Origin: Oleiagrimonas sp963821885
GTDB taxonomy: Bacteria; Pseudomonadota; Gammaproteobacteria; Xanthomonadales; Rhodanobacteraceae
DNA: 64,000 nt
Assembly (NCBI GenBank): GCA_963821885.1
Contig: CAWGFN010000005.1
Span: 248,001-312,000, forward strand
Direction of reading: 5' to 3'
Part shown: in pieces, positions 52,186 through 60,931 of the stretch
How the letters are laid out: each line of letters starts with the position of its first letter
Position numbering within the stretch: the first letter of the stretch is position 1
Program-made: the position numbers and the translations under genes
The notes under the pieces: generated by a model
What the model saw: the letters and a program-made list of their open reading frames with translations, nothing else
Databases searched by the model: none
Told to the model about the DNA's origin: nothing

Positions 52186-52971
52186 TCATTCCTGTACGTC
52201 GCGATCCGGGTCGTGGATCAGCGGACCCTTGCCGCGGATGCGTCGCAGGTGGTCCAGCATGAGACCTGCGCGAAGTATGCGCCAGACCACCCGCGCGGTG
52301 ATGCGGCTGAAGTCGCGCACCGGGCGGAAGTGGCTCAGGCGCATGTCACCCTGGTAGCGTGATTCGATGGGCACGGCGATCACCCGCACATCGCGCTGCA
52401 GCGACGCCTCGATCAGGATGTCGGTCTCGAAGGCGAAACCGCCGCTGTCGATGTCGGACAGCTCCATCGCCGCGCGCGGGTAGTAGCGCTGGCCACACTG
52501 GGTGTCGATCAGCGGCTGGCCGGCGGCCCAGGAGATGCCCCAGTCGGCGAAATTGTTGGCGCGGCGGCGGTAGCCGGGCTGGCGCTCGCGACGCAGCACC
52601 CGCGCGCCGGTGACGATGTGGCCCGGGAAGCGTTCGGCCGTGGCCAGCAGGCGCGGAATATCCGCCGCCACGTGCTGGCCGTCGCCGTCCATGCTGATCA
52701 CCGCGTCGTAGCCGTGCTCGAGCGCGGCGCGAAAGCCGGTGCGCAGCGCCTCGCCCTTGCCGCGTCGCTGGGGATGGCGGATCAGGGTCACCGGCAGCTG
52801 GTCGACGATCCGCGGGGTGTCGTCGTCGGAACCGTCGTCGACCACCAGCACCGGCAGGTCCAGCGCCAGCACCGAGTCGATCACGGACTGGATCGCCCGC
52901 GCCTCGTTCAGGCACGGGATCAGCACGCAGCAGCGTGGTGCGTCAGTCGGGGGCGTGCCGTCTTGGCTCAT
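52186..52971 (-). CDS. Family 2 glycosyltransferase of the pigment cluster
   Basis: The 261-residue GT2 enzyme has CVLIPCLNEARAIQSVID, the VVDDGSDDDT loop and SMDGDGQHVAADIPRL, with the metal-binding DGD. No membrane helices are apparent, unlike DPM1-GtrA fusions. GT2 genes of this type recur in aryl-polyene loci and may add a sugar to the carrier lipid. Its start overlaps the ketosynthase-like gene upstream by four bases. Confidence 0.86.
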   Translation of the reverse strand: MSQDGTPPTDAPRCCVLIPCLNEARAIQSVIDSVLALDLPVLVVDDGSDDDTPRIVDQLPVTLIRHPQRRGKGEALRTGFRAALEHGYDAVISMDGDGQHVAADIPRLLATAERFPGHIVTGARVLRRERQPGYRRRANNFADWGISWAAGQPLIDTQCGQRYYPRAAMELSDIDSGGFAFETDILIEASLQRDVRVIAVPIESRYQGDMRLSHFRPVRDFSRITARVVWRILRAGLMLDHLRRIRGKGPLIHDPDRDVQE

Positions 52972-53774
52972 GAACGGGCTTCCGTGTCGATGCGCAGCTG
53001 CAGGCCGCTGCCGCTGGCGATGCGCACCGTGCCGGAACCGGCGTGGTGCAGGGCCTCGAGCAGTACCAGGCTGTCTCCGCAGGCATTGGTGGTGGCCAGT
53101 CGCGCCAGGGCCGGGTCGCGCGGCGCGATATCCGGTGTCGTGGCCGGTTCCAGGTGCAGCGCAAGATGCGCGAGTGCCCGCGGTCCGGGTTCGGGCGAGA
53201 GGACCAGCGCGCAGGCGAACGGCGTGCGCGTATGGATCATTTCCGCCAATGGCCCGCTGCCCGGCGCGTCGAAGGCGGCCAACAGCACGGCTTCGTGGCC
53301 AACCACGGCCTGGGTCGCCGCCTCCAGCAGGCCGGCGCCGAAGCTGGTGCGGTCGGCGCACACCGCGTTGGACGCGCGACGGCAGCCGGTGGCGATGGTC
53401 CAGTACCCGGCGGCGGCGTTGTGCACGGAATTGTGGAAGCGCGTGGGCGACATCTGCGTCGGGGTGTCGGCCAGGGTGGCGCACATGTAGTCCATGATGC
53501 CGGCATCGCCGTGGGCCGAGGCGAAGACGCTGGGCAGGTCGGCGGCATCGATGCCGCTCGCGGCGACGGCCTGCGCGGCCACGTCGACGGCCAGGCGCAC
53601 GCTGTCCGGCGCGCGGCGGCGTTCGGCTGGGGCCAGCGCGGTGGCAGCGGGTCGCGATGGCGCGTCCTCGCGCGGTGGCGCGCCATCCAGGTGCGCGCGC
53701 AACGCCGTCCAGTCGGGCAGTCCCGGCGCCCAGGCGCCGACGCCATGCACCCACAGCGCAAGCGGCCGGCTCAT
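52968..53774 (-). CDS. Ketosynthase-like chain-length-factor partner
   Basis: The 268-residue protein resembles the N-terminal half of beta-ketoacyl synthases (PSVFASAHGDAGIMDYMCAT, SPTRFHNSVHNAAAGYW). The normal active-site Cys position is not in an ACSS context and the C-terminal His motifs are missing. This fits the chain-length-factor-like partners in aryl-polyene clusters, which pair with the true ketosynthase. The start codon overlaps the ketosynthase stop (ATGA), supporting a heterodimer. Confidence 0.8.
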   Translation of the reverse strand: MSRPLALWVHGVGAWAPGLPDWTALRAHLDGAPPREDAPSRPAATALAPAERRRAPDSVRLAVDVAAQAVAASGIDAADLPSVFASAHGDAGIMDYMCATLADTPTQMSPTRFHNSVHNAAAGYWTIATGCRRASNAVCADRTSFGAGLLEAATQAVVGHEAVLLAAFDAPGSGPLAEMIHTRTPFACALVLSPEPGPRALAHLALHLEPATTPDIAPRDPALARLATTNACGDSLVLLEALHHAGSGTVRIASGSGLQLRIDTEARS

Positions 53775-54964
53775 GCGCGGGCCTCGGCGCGGGCGAAGGC
53801 CAGGCAGGCATTGTTGCCGCCGAAGCCGAATGAATTGCTCAGCGCGAACTCGACGCTGGCCTCGCCACTGTCCAGAAGCAGCTGCCGGGCGCACACCGGT
53901 TCGGGATCGTCGCAGCCCAGGTTGCCGGGCAGCAGGCCGCGTTCGATGGCCAGCAGGGCGATCGATGCCTCCACCGCGCCGGCCGCGCCCAGGGTGTGAC
54001 CGGTGAAACCCTTGGTCGAGCTGACCGCGGTGCCGTGGGGGAACAGGCGGGCGATCAGCGCGCCTTCCACTTCATCGTTCTTGCGCGTGGCCGTGCCGTG
54101 CAGGTTGACGTAGCCGACCTGCGCGGGCGCCAGTCCGGCGCGTGCCAGGGCCTCGCGCATGGCCTGCTCGGCGCCGGCGCCTTCCGGGTGCGGGGTGGAC
54201 ATGTGGTGGGCGTCGCTGGATTCGCCGTAGCCGACCAGGCGCGATGCGCGCGGCGCGTGCTCGATGCGTTCAAGAAGGGCGAAGCCGGCCGCCTCGCCGA
54301 TGGAGATGCCGTTGCGTTCGGCGTCGAAGGGCCGGCACGGCGCGTCGGAGACCAGCTCCAGCGAGTTGAATCCGAACAGCACGCTGTCGCACAAGGTGTC
54401 GACGCCGCCGACCACGGCGGCATCGACCAGGCCGGCGGCGATCATGCGCGCGGCCATGGCGTGCACCTTGGCGCTGGACGAGCATGCCGTGGATACCGTC
54501 AGGCAGGGTCCGGACAGCGCCAGCGCCTCGCTCACGAAGGCGCTGAGCGCGTGCAGGCAGTGGATGATCGGGCGGCGCGCGTCCGCGGGCAGACGGCCGT
54601 CGGCATCGAGGTGGCGATAGCCCGCCTCGGTGGTGGCGATGCTGCCGGTCGAGGTGCCCATCAGCACCGCCACGCGCGCGGCCCCATGGCGTTCCCTGGC
54701 GCCGCGCACGGCGTCGATGAAGTCGTCCTGCTGCAGGCCAAGCCAGGCCAGGCGGTTGTTGCGGCACTCCCAGGTCGCCAGCGCGTCGGGCAGCGCTGCG
54801 TCCTCGATGCCCTCGACGCGCCCGGTGTAGCAGGCCAGCGGCGCGCTGCTGATGGTGTTGGGCGTCAGTCCGCCGCGCATGGCGCGCAGCGCCGCGGCGT
54901 GGGCGTCCAGTCCCCGGCCCAGGGCGGAGGTGGCGGTATGGGCGCTTACGGCGAGCGCGGTCAT
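53771..54964 (-). CDS. 3-ketoacyl-ACP synthase (aryl-polyene KS)
   Basis: This 397-residue FabF-like condensing enzyme has the catalytic Cys in VSTACSSSAKV and the two His residues in NLHGTATRKND and KGFTGHTLGAAGA. It should extend the aryl starter on ACP with malonyl units. ATG 54964 (MTALAVSAHTATSALG) is preferred, with 54976 as an alternative. It is first on the minus-strand arm of the cluster. Confidence 0.92.
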   Translation of the reverse strand: MTALAVSAHTATSALGRGLDAHAAALRAMRGGLTPNTISSAPLACYTGRVEGIEDAALPDALATWECRNNRLAWLGLQQDDFIDAVRGARERHGAARVAVLMGTSTGSIATTEAGYRHLDADGRLPADARRPIIHCLHALSAFVSEALALSGPCLTVSTACSSSAKVHAMAARMIAAGLVDAAVVGGVDTLCDSVLFGFNSLELVSDAPCRPFDAERNGISIGEAAGFALLERIEHAPRASRLVGYGESSDAHHMSTPHPEGAGAEQAMREALARAGLAPAQVGYVNLHGTATRKNDEVEGALIARLFPHGTAVSSTKGFTGHTLGAAGAVEASIALLAIERGLLPGNLGCDDPEPVCARQLLLDSGEASVEFALSNSFGFGGNNACLAFARAEARA

Positions 54965-55091
54965 GGTGGCGTGCATCCGGTGCAGGGTAGCGACTTGTCG
55001 ATGAATTTTCCCATGCCGGACGCTCCGGTGGCACCCGGCAAGGTGACGAAGTGCGCTAGTCTGCGCGCCAGTCCCGTATTGATCGACCTTC

Positions 55092-55787
55092 ATGCGCAAT
55101 CCCACGGCCCCCCTGCGACGCGGCGTCTGGCGCTACCTGCGCGATGCGGACGTGCTGCATTCGCTGGCCGTGACCCTGGTGGCCGTCACCCTGAGCGGCG
55201 GACTGCTTTGGGTGGGCTATCTGGTCCACGTGTGGCGCCTGGCGCGCCGCAGTCCGGCCCGCGCGCCGCGCGCGCGGGTCCTTCTGGTGTTCGGTCGCCG
55301 GCTGGAAAACGAGCGGCCCGAGCAGGATTACCGCCACCGCCTGCAGCGCACCCTGCACCTGGTGCGCGAGGGCGAGGTCGAGCGCGTGCTGCTGCTGGGC
55401 GGCGCCAGCGGCAGCCGCACCAGCGAGGCGCAGGCCGGCGCCGACTGGCTGCGCGGACAGGGCTACCCGGACCATGTTCCGCTGGTGCTGGAACAGGCCT
55501 CCATCGATTCGCTGGAGAACCTGCGCCATGCGCGCGAACTGCTGCGCGAGGACGTCCTGCCGCCGGTGGCCCTGGTCACCAGCCGCTACCACCTGGCGCG
55601 TTGCGCGCTGCTGGCCCATCGCCTGGGCTTCGACGCCCATCCGGTCGCCGCCGAACCCGAACTGCCCCGCCATGCCCGCTACCGCCTGCGCATGGTGCTC
55701 GAGTCGGGCTACCTGATGTGGATCGACATTGGCCTGCGCTGGGCCCACTTCATCGGCCACGAGCGCATGGCGGCGCGGATTCGGTGA
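55092..55787 (+). CDS. YdcF-like (DUF218) membrane protein
   Basis: The 231-residue protein has one N-terminal helix (SLAVTLVAVTLSGGLLWVGY) and a DUF218 domain with LLVFGRRLENERPE, VLLLGGASGSRTSEAQAGADW cut by short turns, SIDSLENLRHARELL and VTSRYHLARCALLA. Family members include envelope factors such as SanA and ElyC; substrates are poorly known. It is divergent from the ketosynthase gene with a 127-base spacer. Confidence 0.88.
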   Translation: MRNPTAPLRRGVWRYLRDADVLHSLAVTLVAVTLSGGLLWVGYLVHVWRLARRSPARAPRARVLLVFGRRLENERPEQDYRHRLQRTLHLVREGEVERVLLLGGASGSRTSEAQAGADWLRGQGYPDHVPLVLEQASIDSLENLRHARELLREDVLPPVALVTSRYHLARCALLAHRLGFDAHPVAAEPELPRHARYRLRMVLESGYLMWIDIGLRWAHFIGHERMAARIR

Positions 55788-55793
55788 CGCCCC

Positions 55794-55899
55794 CGTAGCC
55801 CGGATAAGGCCGCAGGCCGCATCCGGGGAATGCCCGGATGACCCCACCACGGACGCCATGCATGCTGGCCCCGGATGCGCTTCGCTTATCCGGGCTACG
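55794..55899. repeat. REP-like inverted doublet, copy B
   Basis: CGTAGCCCGGATAAGG... (55794-55828) faces CCCCGGATGCGC...CTACG (55869-55899). Each arm can form a CCCGGAT/ATCCGGG hairpin, and the centre has CCATGCATGCTGG, shared with copy A at 42257-42378. It lies between the convergent YdcF-like and EmrB-like genes. Confidence 0.85.
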
Positions 55900-55965
55900 G
55901 CATGCCCTAGCTGACGACGACGAGGCTGCCCACAGGACGTTGATCCTGACGATCCGGCAGGGCGC

Positions 55966-57498
55966 CTAGTGCGCGCCGCCGCCGGCCGGCTTGGCGCCCT
56001 TGGGCCCGAACGGCGGCCTGGCCAGCCAGATCACCGCGATCAGGCCGAGGAAGACCCAGCCGAGCACGTGGAAGATCTCGTTGAAGGCGATCTGGAAGCT
56101 CTGCTGGGTGATCATGCCGTTGAGGACGCGGCCGCCCAGCGCGGTGTTGCCGTGGCCCAGCGTCTCGAGCGCATCGCGGGCCTGCGGGCTGTAGGGATTG
56201 ATGTGCTCGGTCAGCTGCGCGTGGTGGCTGTCGGCGCGGCGGATCCAGGCGAAGGTGGTGATGGAGGCGGCGAAGCTGCCGCCCAGGGTGCGCAGGAAGG
56301 TGGCCAGGCCGGAACCCGAGGCGATCTCGTCCTGGCGCAGGTCCGACAGCAGGATGGTCAGCACCGGCATGAAGAACAGCGCCACGCCCAGGCCCTGCCA
56401 CAGCTGCACCATGGCCACGTGGGTGAAGTCCACGTCCAGGTTGAAGCCCGAGCGCATGAAGCAGGTCGCGCCCATGACCATGAACGACAGGCCGGCCAGC
56501 AGGCGCAGGTCCATGCGCGTGGCGTACTTGCCGACGAAGAAGGTCAGCAGGACCGGGATCACGCCCAGCGGGGCGGTGGCGTAGCCGGCCCAGGTCGCGG
56601 TGTAGCCAAGGTTCTGCTGCAGCCACAGCGGCACCAGCAGGGCGATGGCGAAGAACGCCGCGTAGGCCAGCACCAGGGCCAGGGTGCCGGCGGCGAAGTT
56701 GCGGTGGCGGAACAGCTTGAGGTCGACGATGGGGTCGTCGTCGGTCAGCTCCCAGATCAGGAACACGGCCAGCGCGATCACCGAGACGATGGTCATCACG
56801 ATGATGAAGGTGGAGTGGAACCAGTCCGCGTCGTTGCCCTTGTCGAGCACGATCTGCAGCGCGCCGACGCCGATGATGAGCGTGATCAGGCCGACGTAGT
56901 CCATCTTCGGGCGCTGGGTCTTCTCGACCTTCGCCCGCAGCTGGTTGCCGATCACCACGCTGGCAAAGATGCCGATCGGCACGTTGATGAAGAAGATCCA
57001 CGGCCATGAGTAGCTGTCGGTGATCCAGCCGCCGAGGATCGGGCCGGCGATCGGCGCCACCACGGTGACCATGGCCAGCAGCGCCAGCGCCATGCCGCGC
57101 TTTTCCGGCGGGTAGACGCCGATCAGCAGGCTCTGCGTGATCGGGTACATCGGCCCGGCCACCGCGCCCTGCACGGTGCGGAACAGCAGCAGCATGCCCA
57201 TGCTGCGCGAGATGCCGCACAGCAGCGAGGTCAGCGCGAACAGCAGCGTGCAGGCGACGAACAGCTTCTTCTCGCCGAAGCGGCGGGTCAGGAAGCCGGT
57301 CAGCGGCAGCGAGATCGCCATGGCCACCGCGAAGGAGGTGATCACCCAGGTGCTCTGGTCGTTGCTGACGCCGAGGTTGCCGGCGATGGTCGGCAGCGAC
57401 ACGTTGGCGATGGTGGTGTCGAGCACCTGCATGAAGGTGGCCAGCGACAGGCCGACCGTGGTCAGTGCCAGGTTGGGCGGTCGGAAATGGGTTTCCAT
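55966..57498 (-). CDS. emrB: EmrB-like MFS multidrug efflux pump (DHA2)
   Basis: The 510-residue transporter has 14 helices. Early motifs are TFMQVLDTTIANVSLPTIAG and WVITSFAVAMAISLPLTGFL, with the motif-A loop RRFGEKKLF, all typical of the EmrB/QacA DHA2 family. It is the last gene of a minus-strand set marR-(outer membrane channel)-emrA-emrB and should work as a tripartite pump with them. Confidence 0.92.
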   Translation of the reverse strand: METHFRPPNLALTTVGLSLATFMQVLDTTIANVSLPTIAGNLGVSNDQSTWVITSFAVAMAISLPLTGFLTRRFGEKKLFVACTLLFALTSLLCGISRSMGMLLLFRTVQGAVAGPMYPITQSLLIGVYPPEKRGMALALLAMVTVVAPIAGPILGGWITDSYSWPWIFFINVPIGIFASVVIGNQLRAKVEKTQRPKMDYVGLITLIIGVGALQIVLDKGNDADWFHSTFIIVMTIVSVIALAVFLIWELTDDDPIVDLKLFRHRNFAAGTLALVLAYAAFFAIALLVPLWLQQNLGYTATWAGYATAPLGVIPVLLTFFVGKYATRMDLRLLAGLSFMVMGATCFMRSGFNLDVDFTHVAMVQLWQGLGVALFFMPVLTILLSDLRQDEIASGSGLATFLRTLGGSFAASITTFAWIRRADSHHAQLTEHINPYSPQARDALETLGHGNTALGGRVLNGMITQQSFQIAFNEIFHVLGWVFLGLIAVIWLARPPFGPKGAKPAGGGAH

Positions 57499-57607
57499 GG
57501 CGGCGTGTCCGGTCGGCGATGCGGATGGTGGAGCGTTCGGGGCGGATGCACCTTCCCCGTCCCCGGTCGCGCGGGCGGCCGGGGTGCTGTTGGCGGTGAA
57601 GCGGGGG

Positions 57608-58795
57608 TCAGCGCTTTCCCGAGCGACCCATGTTCTGGTGGATGATGTGCGCGATCATCGCGTCGGCGGCCACCAGCGGGTGCCGGTAGACATCGGTGCT
57701 GAACGCCGGCTGGGTCGGCGCGGTCTGCGCCAGCACCGGGCCGGACTGGTCGTGCAGGTTCACCGAGGCGCTCATCGACAGGCCGATGCGCAGCGGATGC
57801 TTGTCGACATCGTCCTTGTCGAGCTGGATGCGCACGGGCACGCGCTGGACGATCTTGATCCAGTTGCCGGTGGCGTTCTGCGCCGGCAGCAGGGAGAACG
57901 CGCTGCCGGTGCCGATGCCCAGGCTCTGCACCGTGCCGTGGAAGGTCACCGCGCCGCCGTACAGGTCCGACTCCAGGGTCACCGGCTGGCCGATGCGCAT
58001 GTCCCCGAGCTGGGTCTCCTTGAAGTTGGCGTCCACCCAGACCTGGTGCAGCGGCACCACCGCCATCAGCGGCTGGCCCGGCTGCACGCGCTGGCCGACC
58101 TGCACGCTGCGCATCGCCACGTAGCCAGTGACCGGCGCGACCACGGTGCTGCGCGCCTTGTCCAGGTAGGCTGCGCGCACCTTGGCGGCGGCCGCCTTGA
58201 CGTCGGGGTGCGAGGCGACCACGGTGTCGTCGACCAGCACCTTGCTCGATTGGTAATGCTGCAGCGCGGAGCCGAGCGCGCTCTCGGCGGCGTCGAGCGC
58301 ATCGCGGGCGTGCGCCAGCTCCTCGCTGGAGATGGCGCCGCTGCGGGCCAGCCCCTCGCGGCGCCGGTAGTCGGCGCGGGCCTTGTCCAGCGCGACCTGG
58401 CGCGCCTTGAGGTCGGCCTGCGCGCCCTGTACCTGGCTGTACATGCCGCGCACCTGGCGCACGGTGCGCGCGAGGTTGGCCTCGGCGGACTGCAGGGCGA
58501 CGTCGGCGTCACTGGGGTCGAGCTGCACCAGCACCTGGCCGGCGTGCACCAGGTCGCCGTCCTCGGCGCCGATGCTGACCACCGAGCCGGGCGCGCGCGG
58601 GGTGATCTGCACCACGTTGCCGTTGACATAGGCATCGTCGGTGTCGGCATACCAGCGACCCTCGAAGACGTACCAGAGGGCCCAGCCGATCGCGGCCAGC
58701 ACGATCACGATCATCAGCCCGCGCAGCAGCAGGCTGCGACGGCCGTTGCGGGGCGCCTTGGCGGGGGTTTCGGGCGCGGTGGTCTCGTTACTCAT
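57608..58795 (-). CDS. emrA: EmrA-like periplasmic adaptor (membrane fusion protein)
   Basis: The 395-residue protein has one N-terminal anchor (GLMIVIVLAAIGWALWYVF), then DTDDAYVNGNVVQITPRAPG, the HlyD/EmrA lipoyl half-motif, a coiled-coil hairpin and the second half AKVRAAYLDKARSTVVAPV. It links EmrB to the outer-membrane channel. Its start overlaps the stop of the channel gene by eight bases. Confidence 0.92.
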   Translation of the reverse strand: MSNETTAPETPAKAPRNGRRSLLLRGLMIVIVLAAIGWALWYVFEGRWYADTDDAYVNGNVVQITPRAPGSVVSIGAEDGDLVHAGQVLVQLDPSDADVALQSAEANLARTVRQVRGMYSQVQGAQADLKARQVALDKARADYRRREGLARSGAISSEELAHARDALDAAESALGSALQHYQSSKVLVDDTVVASHPDVKAAAAKVRAAYLDKARSTVVAPVTGYVAMRSVQVGQRVQPGQPLMAVVPLHQVWVDANFKETQLGDMRIGQPVTLESDLYGGAVTFHGTVQSLGIGTGSAFSLLPAQNATGNWIKIVQRVPVRIQLDKDDVDKHPLRIGLSMSASVNLHDQSGPVLAQTAPTQPAFSTDVYRHPLVAADAMIAHIIHQNMGRSGKR

Positions 58796-60266
58796 GGGTG
58801 CCTCGCGAAGCATCACGGTTCGCCGCGGTGGCGGCGGGGGAAGTCGGGGCCGGGCGGACGCTGCCGCCCAGGGCCTGGATCAGTTGCACGGACAGGTCGA
58901 CCTGCTCGGCGTGCAGGGCGGCGGCGCCCTGCTCGGCGGCCAGCAGCTGGTGCTGCACGGTCAGCGCCTGCAGGTAGCTGCCGATGCCGGCCTTGTAGCG
59001 CTGCATGGCCAGGGTCCAGGCTTCGCGCGCGGCATCGAGGGCGCGCTGTTGCGCCGTGGTCTGGGCGTCCAGGGAATGCAGCGCATCGAGCTTGTCGGCG
59101 ATGTCGCCGAGGGCGCCGACCACGGTCTTGTTGTATTGCGCCACCGCGATGTCGCGCTCGGCGTCGCGCCCGGCCAGGTTGGCGCGCAGGCGCCCGCCCG
59201 AGAAGATCGGCAGGCTCACCGCGGGCGCGACCTGGTAGAAGCGCGCGGGCAGCTGGAACAGGTTGGTGCCACCGCCGGCGGCCAGGCCGGCCAGGGCGCC
59301 GATGCTGATGTTGGGCAGGAAGCGCGTCTTCGCGGCGTCGATGTCGCGGCTGGCCGCCTGGGCCCGCAGGCGGGCGGCGATCACGTCCGGGCGGCGGCCC
59401 AGCAGCTCGGCCGGCAGGGTGGACGGCAGGGCGACCTCGGCCGGCACCAGCGGCGACGGGCGGGCGATGTCCAGGCCGCGGTCCGGGCCCTTGCCCAGCA
59501 GCACCGCGAGCACGTTGCGGGCGGCGGACACGCGGCGGTCGGCGGCGGCCTGCTGCTGTTCGGCCAGGGCCTGTTCGGCCATGGCCTGCTGCAGCTGCAC
59601 ACGGCCGTCGATGCCGGCCTTGACGCGCTGTTCGGTCAGGTCGCGCACCTGGGTGGCGCGCCTGGACTGGTCGCGCGCCAGGTCCTGCTGGCGGCAGGCG
59701 TAACCGAGCCGTGCATAAGCCCGCACCACGCTGGCGGACAGTTCCAGCCGCGCGGCGCGGGTGTCGAGCGCGGCGGCGCGGGCGCGACCGACCGCGGCTT
59801 CCCAGCGCGCGCGATCGCCGCCCCACAGGTCCAGGTTCCAGTGGAAGCTGGCGTCGGCGTACTTGATCCAGCTGAAGTGGCCGCCCATCGGCGCCGGGAT
59901 CAGCGTCTCGGGCAGGCGCGCGCCGGCCAGGCTGGCGCCGACATCGAGCGTGGGCTGGCTGTCGGCGTGGGCCAGTCCGGCCTGGGCATCGGCAAGGCGG
60001 GCGCGGGCGCGGGCCATGGCCAGGTCGGGATTGTCGGCGAGGGCTTCGCGGACCAGTGCATCCAGGCGCCGGTCGCCGAGCGCGGCCCACCAGTCGCGCG
60101 TCGGCCCCCGCGGGTCGACGCGGGTGCCCTGCAGGCTGCGCGTGGCGGCCAGCGAGGCCGGGTCCAGGGGCTGGCCCTGCGGCTTGAGTCCGCCGCTGCC
60201 GGCACAGCCGGCGAGGACGGCGACAAGCAGGGTGGCGAGAGTGAGTGCGGCGGTTCGCATGAACAT
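58788..60266 (-). CDS. NodT/OprM-type outer-membrane efflux lipoprotein
   Basis: The 492-residue precursor has a lipoprotein signal (LLVAVLAGCAGSGG, Cys at about 21), WWAALGDRRLDALVREAL and two repeats of long helices (ADNPDLAMARARARLADAQA, LGRRPDVIAARLRAQAASRD) that form the TolC-like tunnel. Start ATG 60266 or 60260 is possible. It lies 22 bases after marR and completes the Emr pump. Confidence 0.9.
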   Translation of the reverse strand: MFMRTAALTLATLLVAVLAGCAGSGGLKPQGQPLDPASLAATRSLQGTRVDPRGPTRDWWAALGDRRLDALVREALADNPDLAMARARARLADAQAGLAHADSQPTLDVGASLAGARLPETLIPAPMGGHFSWIKYADASFHWNLDLWGGDRARWEAAVGRARAAALDTRAARLELSASVVRAYARLGYACRQQDLARDQSRRATQVRDLTEQRVKAGIDGRVQLQQAMAEQALAEQQQAAADRRVSAARNVLAVLLGKGPDRGLDIARPSPLVPAEVALPSTLPAELLGRRPDVIAARLRAQAASRDIDAAKTRFLPNISIGALAGLAAGGGTNLFQLPARFYQVAPAVSLPIFSGGRLRANLAGRDAERDIAVAQYNKTVVGALGDIADKLDALHSLDAQTTAQQRALDAAREAWTLAMQRYKAGIGSYLQALTVQHQLLAAEQGAAALHAEQVDLSVQLIQALGGSVRPAPTSPAATAANRDASRGTHE

Positions 60267-60288
60267 GGTTGCCTGGGCAGTATTTGAC

Positions 60289-60744
60289 TCAGTCGAGCGC
60301 CTGCAGGGAGGCGTGGACGCGCTCCAGCAGATCCATCAGTTGCTCGCGCTCGGCCGGACTCAGGGTCTGCTGGGCGCGTTCGAGGGTGTGTTCGTGGGTC
60401 TTGGCGATGTGCCGCCAGACGGCCATGCCGGCGTCGGTGACCGCGATGCGGAACGAGCGGCGATCCTGCTCGTTGGGCTGGCGACGCACGTAACCCTTGG
60501 CCACCAGCTGGTCGATGACACGAGTCATGGCGCCGGCATCGTGATCGATCGCCCGTGCCAGTTCGCCGGCGCACATCGGCCCGTCCAGGGCCAGGCGCTT
60601 GAGCGCCAGGAACGGCGTGAAACGCAGGCCGACGCCCTCGCGCTGCAGGGCCGATTCCAGCGCCCGCACCAGTTCGCCGCGGATCATGCTGATCAGCAGG
60701 CCGAGACTGGGGGCGTGGGCTTCGGGCGGGGTGGCGTGGGACAT
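60289..60744 (-). CDS. MarR-family regulator of the efflux operon
   Basis: The 151-residue winged-helix protein has the MarR features ALKRLALDGPMCAGELARAI, the recognition helix DHDAGAMTRVIDQLVAKG and the wing RRQPNEQDRRSFRIAVTD. It is the first gene of the efflux set and is presumably an autorepressor. I chose ATG 60744 rather than 60756 because the promoter's -10 box covers 60755-60760. Confidence 0.9.
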   Translation of the reverse strand: MSHATPPEAHAPSLGLLISMIRGELVRALESALQREGVGLRFTPFLALKRLALDGPMCAGELARAIDHDAGAMTRVIDQLVAKGYVRRQPNEQDRRSFRIAVTDAGMAVWRHIAKTHEHTLERAQQTLSPAEREQLMDLLERVHASLQALD

Positions 60745-60754
60745 CGTGCCGGGC

Positions 60755-60794
60755 ATGATATAGCCATAGACATAATTGTCAAGGCAACTATATC
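60755..60794 (-). promoter_or_regulatory. marR promoter with overlapping palindromic operator
   Basis: On the minus strand TTGACA (complement of 60777-60782) and TATCAT (complement of 60755-60760) are 16 bases apart, a near-consensus promoter whose transcript would start about four bases before ATG 60744. GACATAATTGTC (60769-60780), inside GATATAG ... CTATATC (60757-60763 and 60788-60794), gives a palindrome over the -35 box, where a MarR dimer could block polymerase. Confidence 0.7.
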
Positions 60795-60826
60795 CGTGTC
60801 AGTGATGCCCGCGGCCCGCCGAGCGC

Positions 60827-60871
60827 TTGCGGTCCGGCGGGCGCGGCATTATATTAGAAATATTGAATATT
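60827..60871 (+). promoter_or_regulatory. Promoter and AT palindrome of persulfide dioxygenase operon
   Basis: TTGCGG (60827-60832) and TATATT (60850-60855) have ideal 17-base spacing. Right after lies AATATTGAATATT (60859-60871), a perfect palindrome at the expected RNA start. The placement suggests repression, as by the ArsR-type sulfide sensor BigR in related bacteria. Confidence 0.68.
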
Positions 60872-60931
60872 GATGCCGTGTATTGACGAATGGCGCGAGC
60901 GCCAATCGCCGGCAGCACAGGAGTCCATCGC

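Noticed and set aside
60827..60871. Integration or attachment site at the AT-rich stretch before the persulfide dioxygenase
   Set aside because: No integrase, tRNA end or direct repeat is nearby, and the stretch fits a promoter with an operator.
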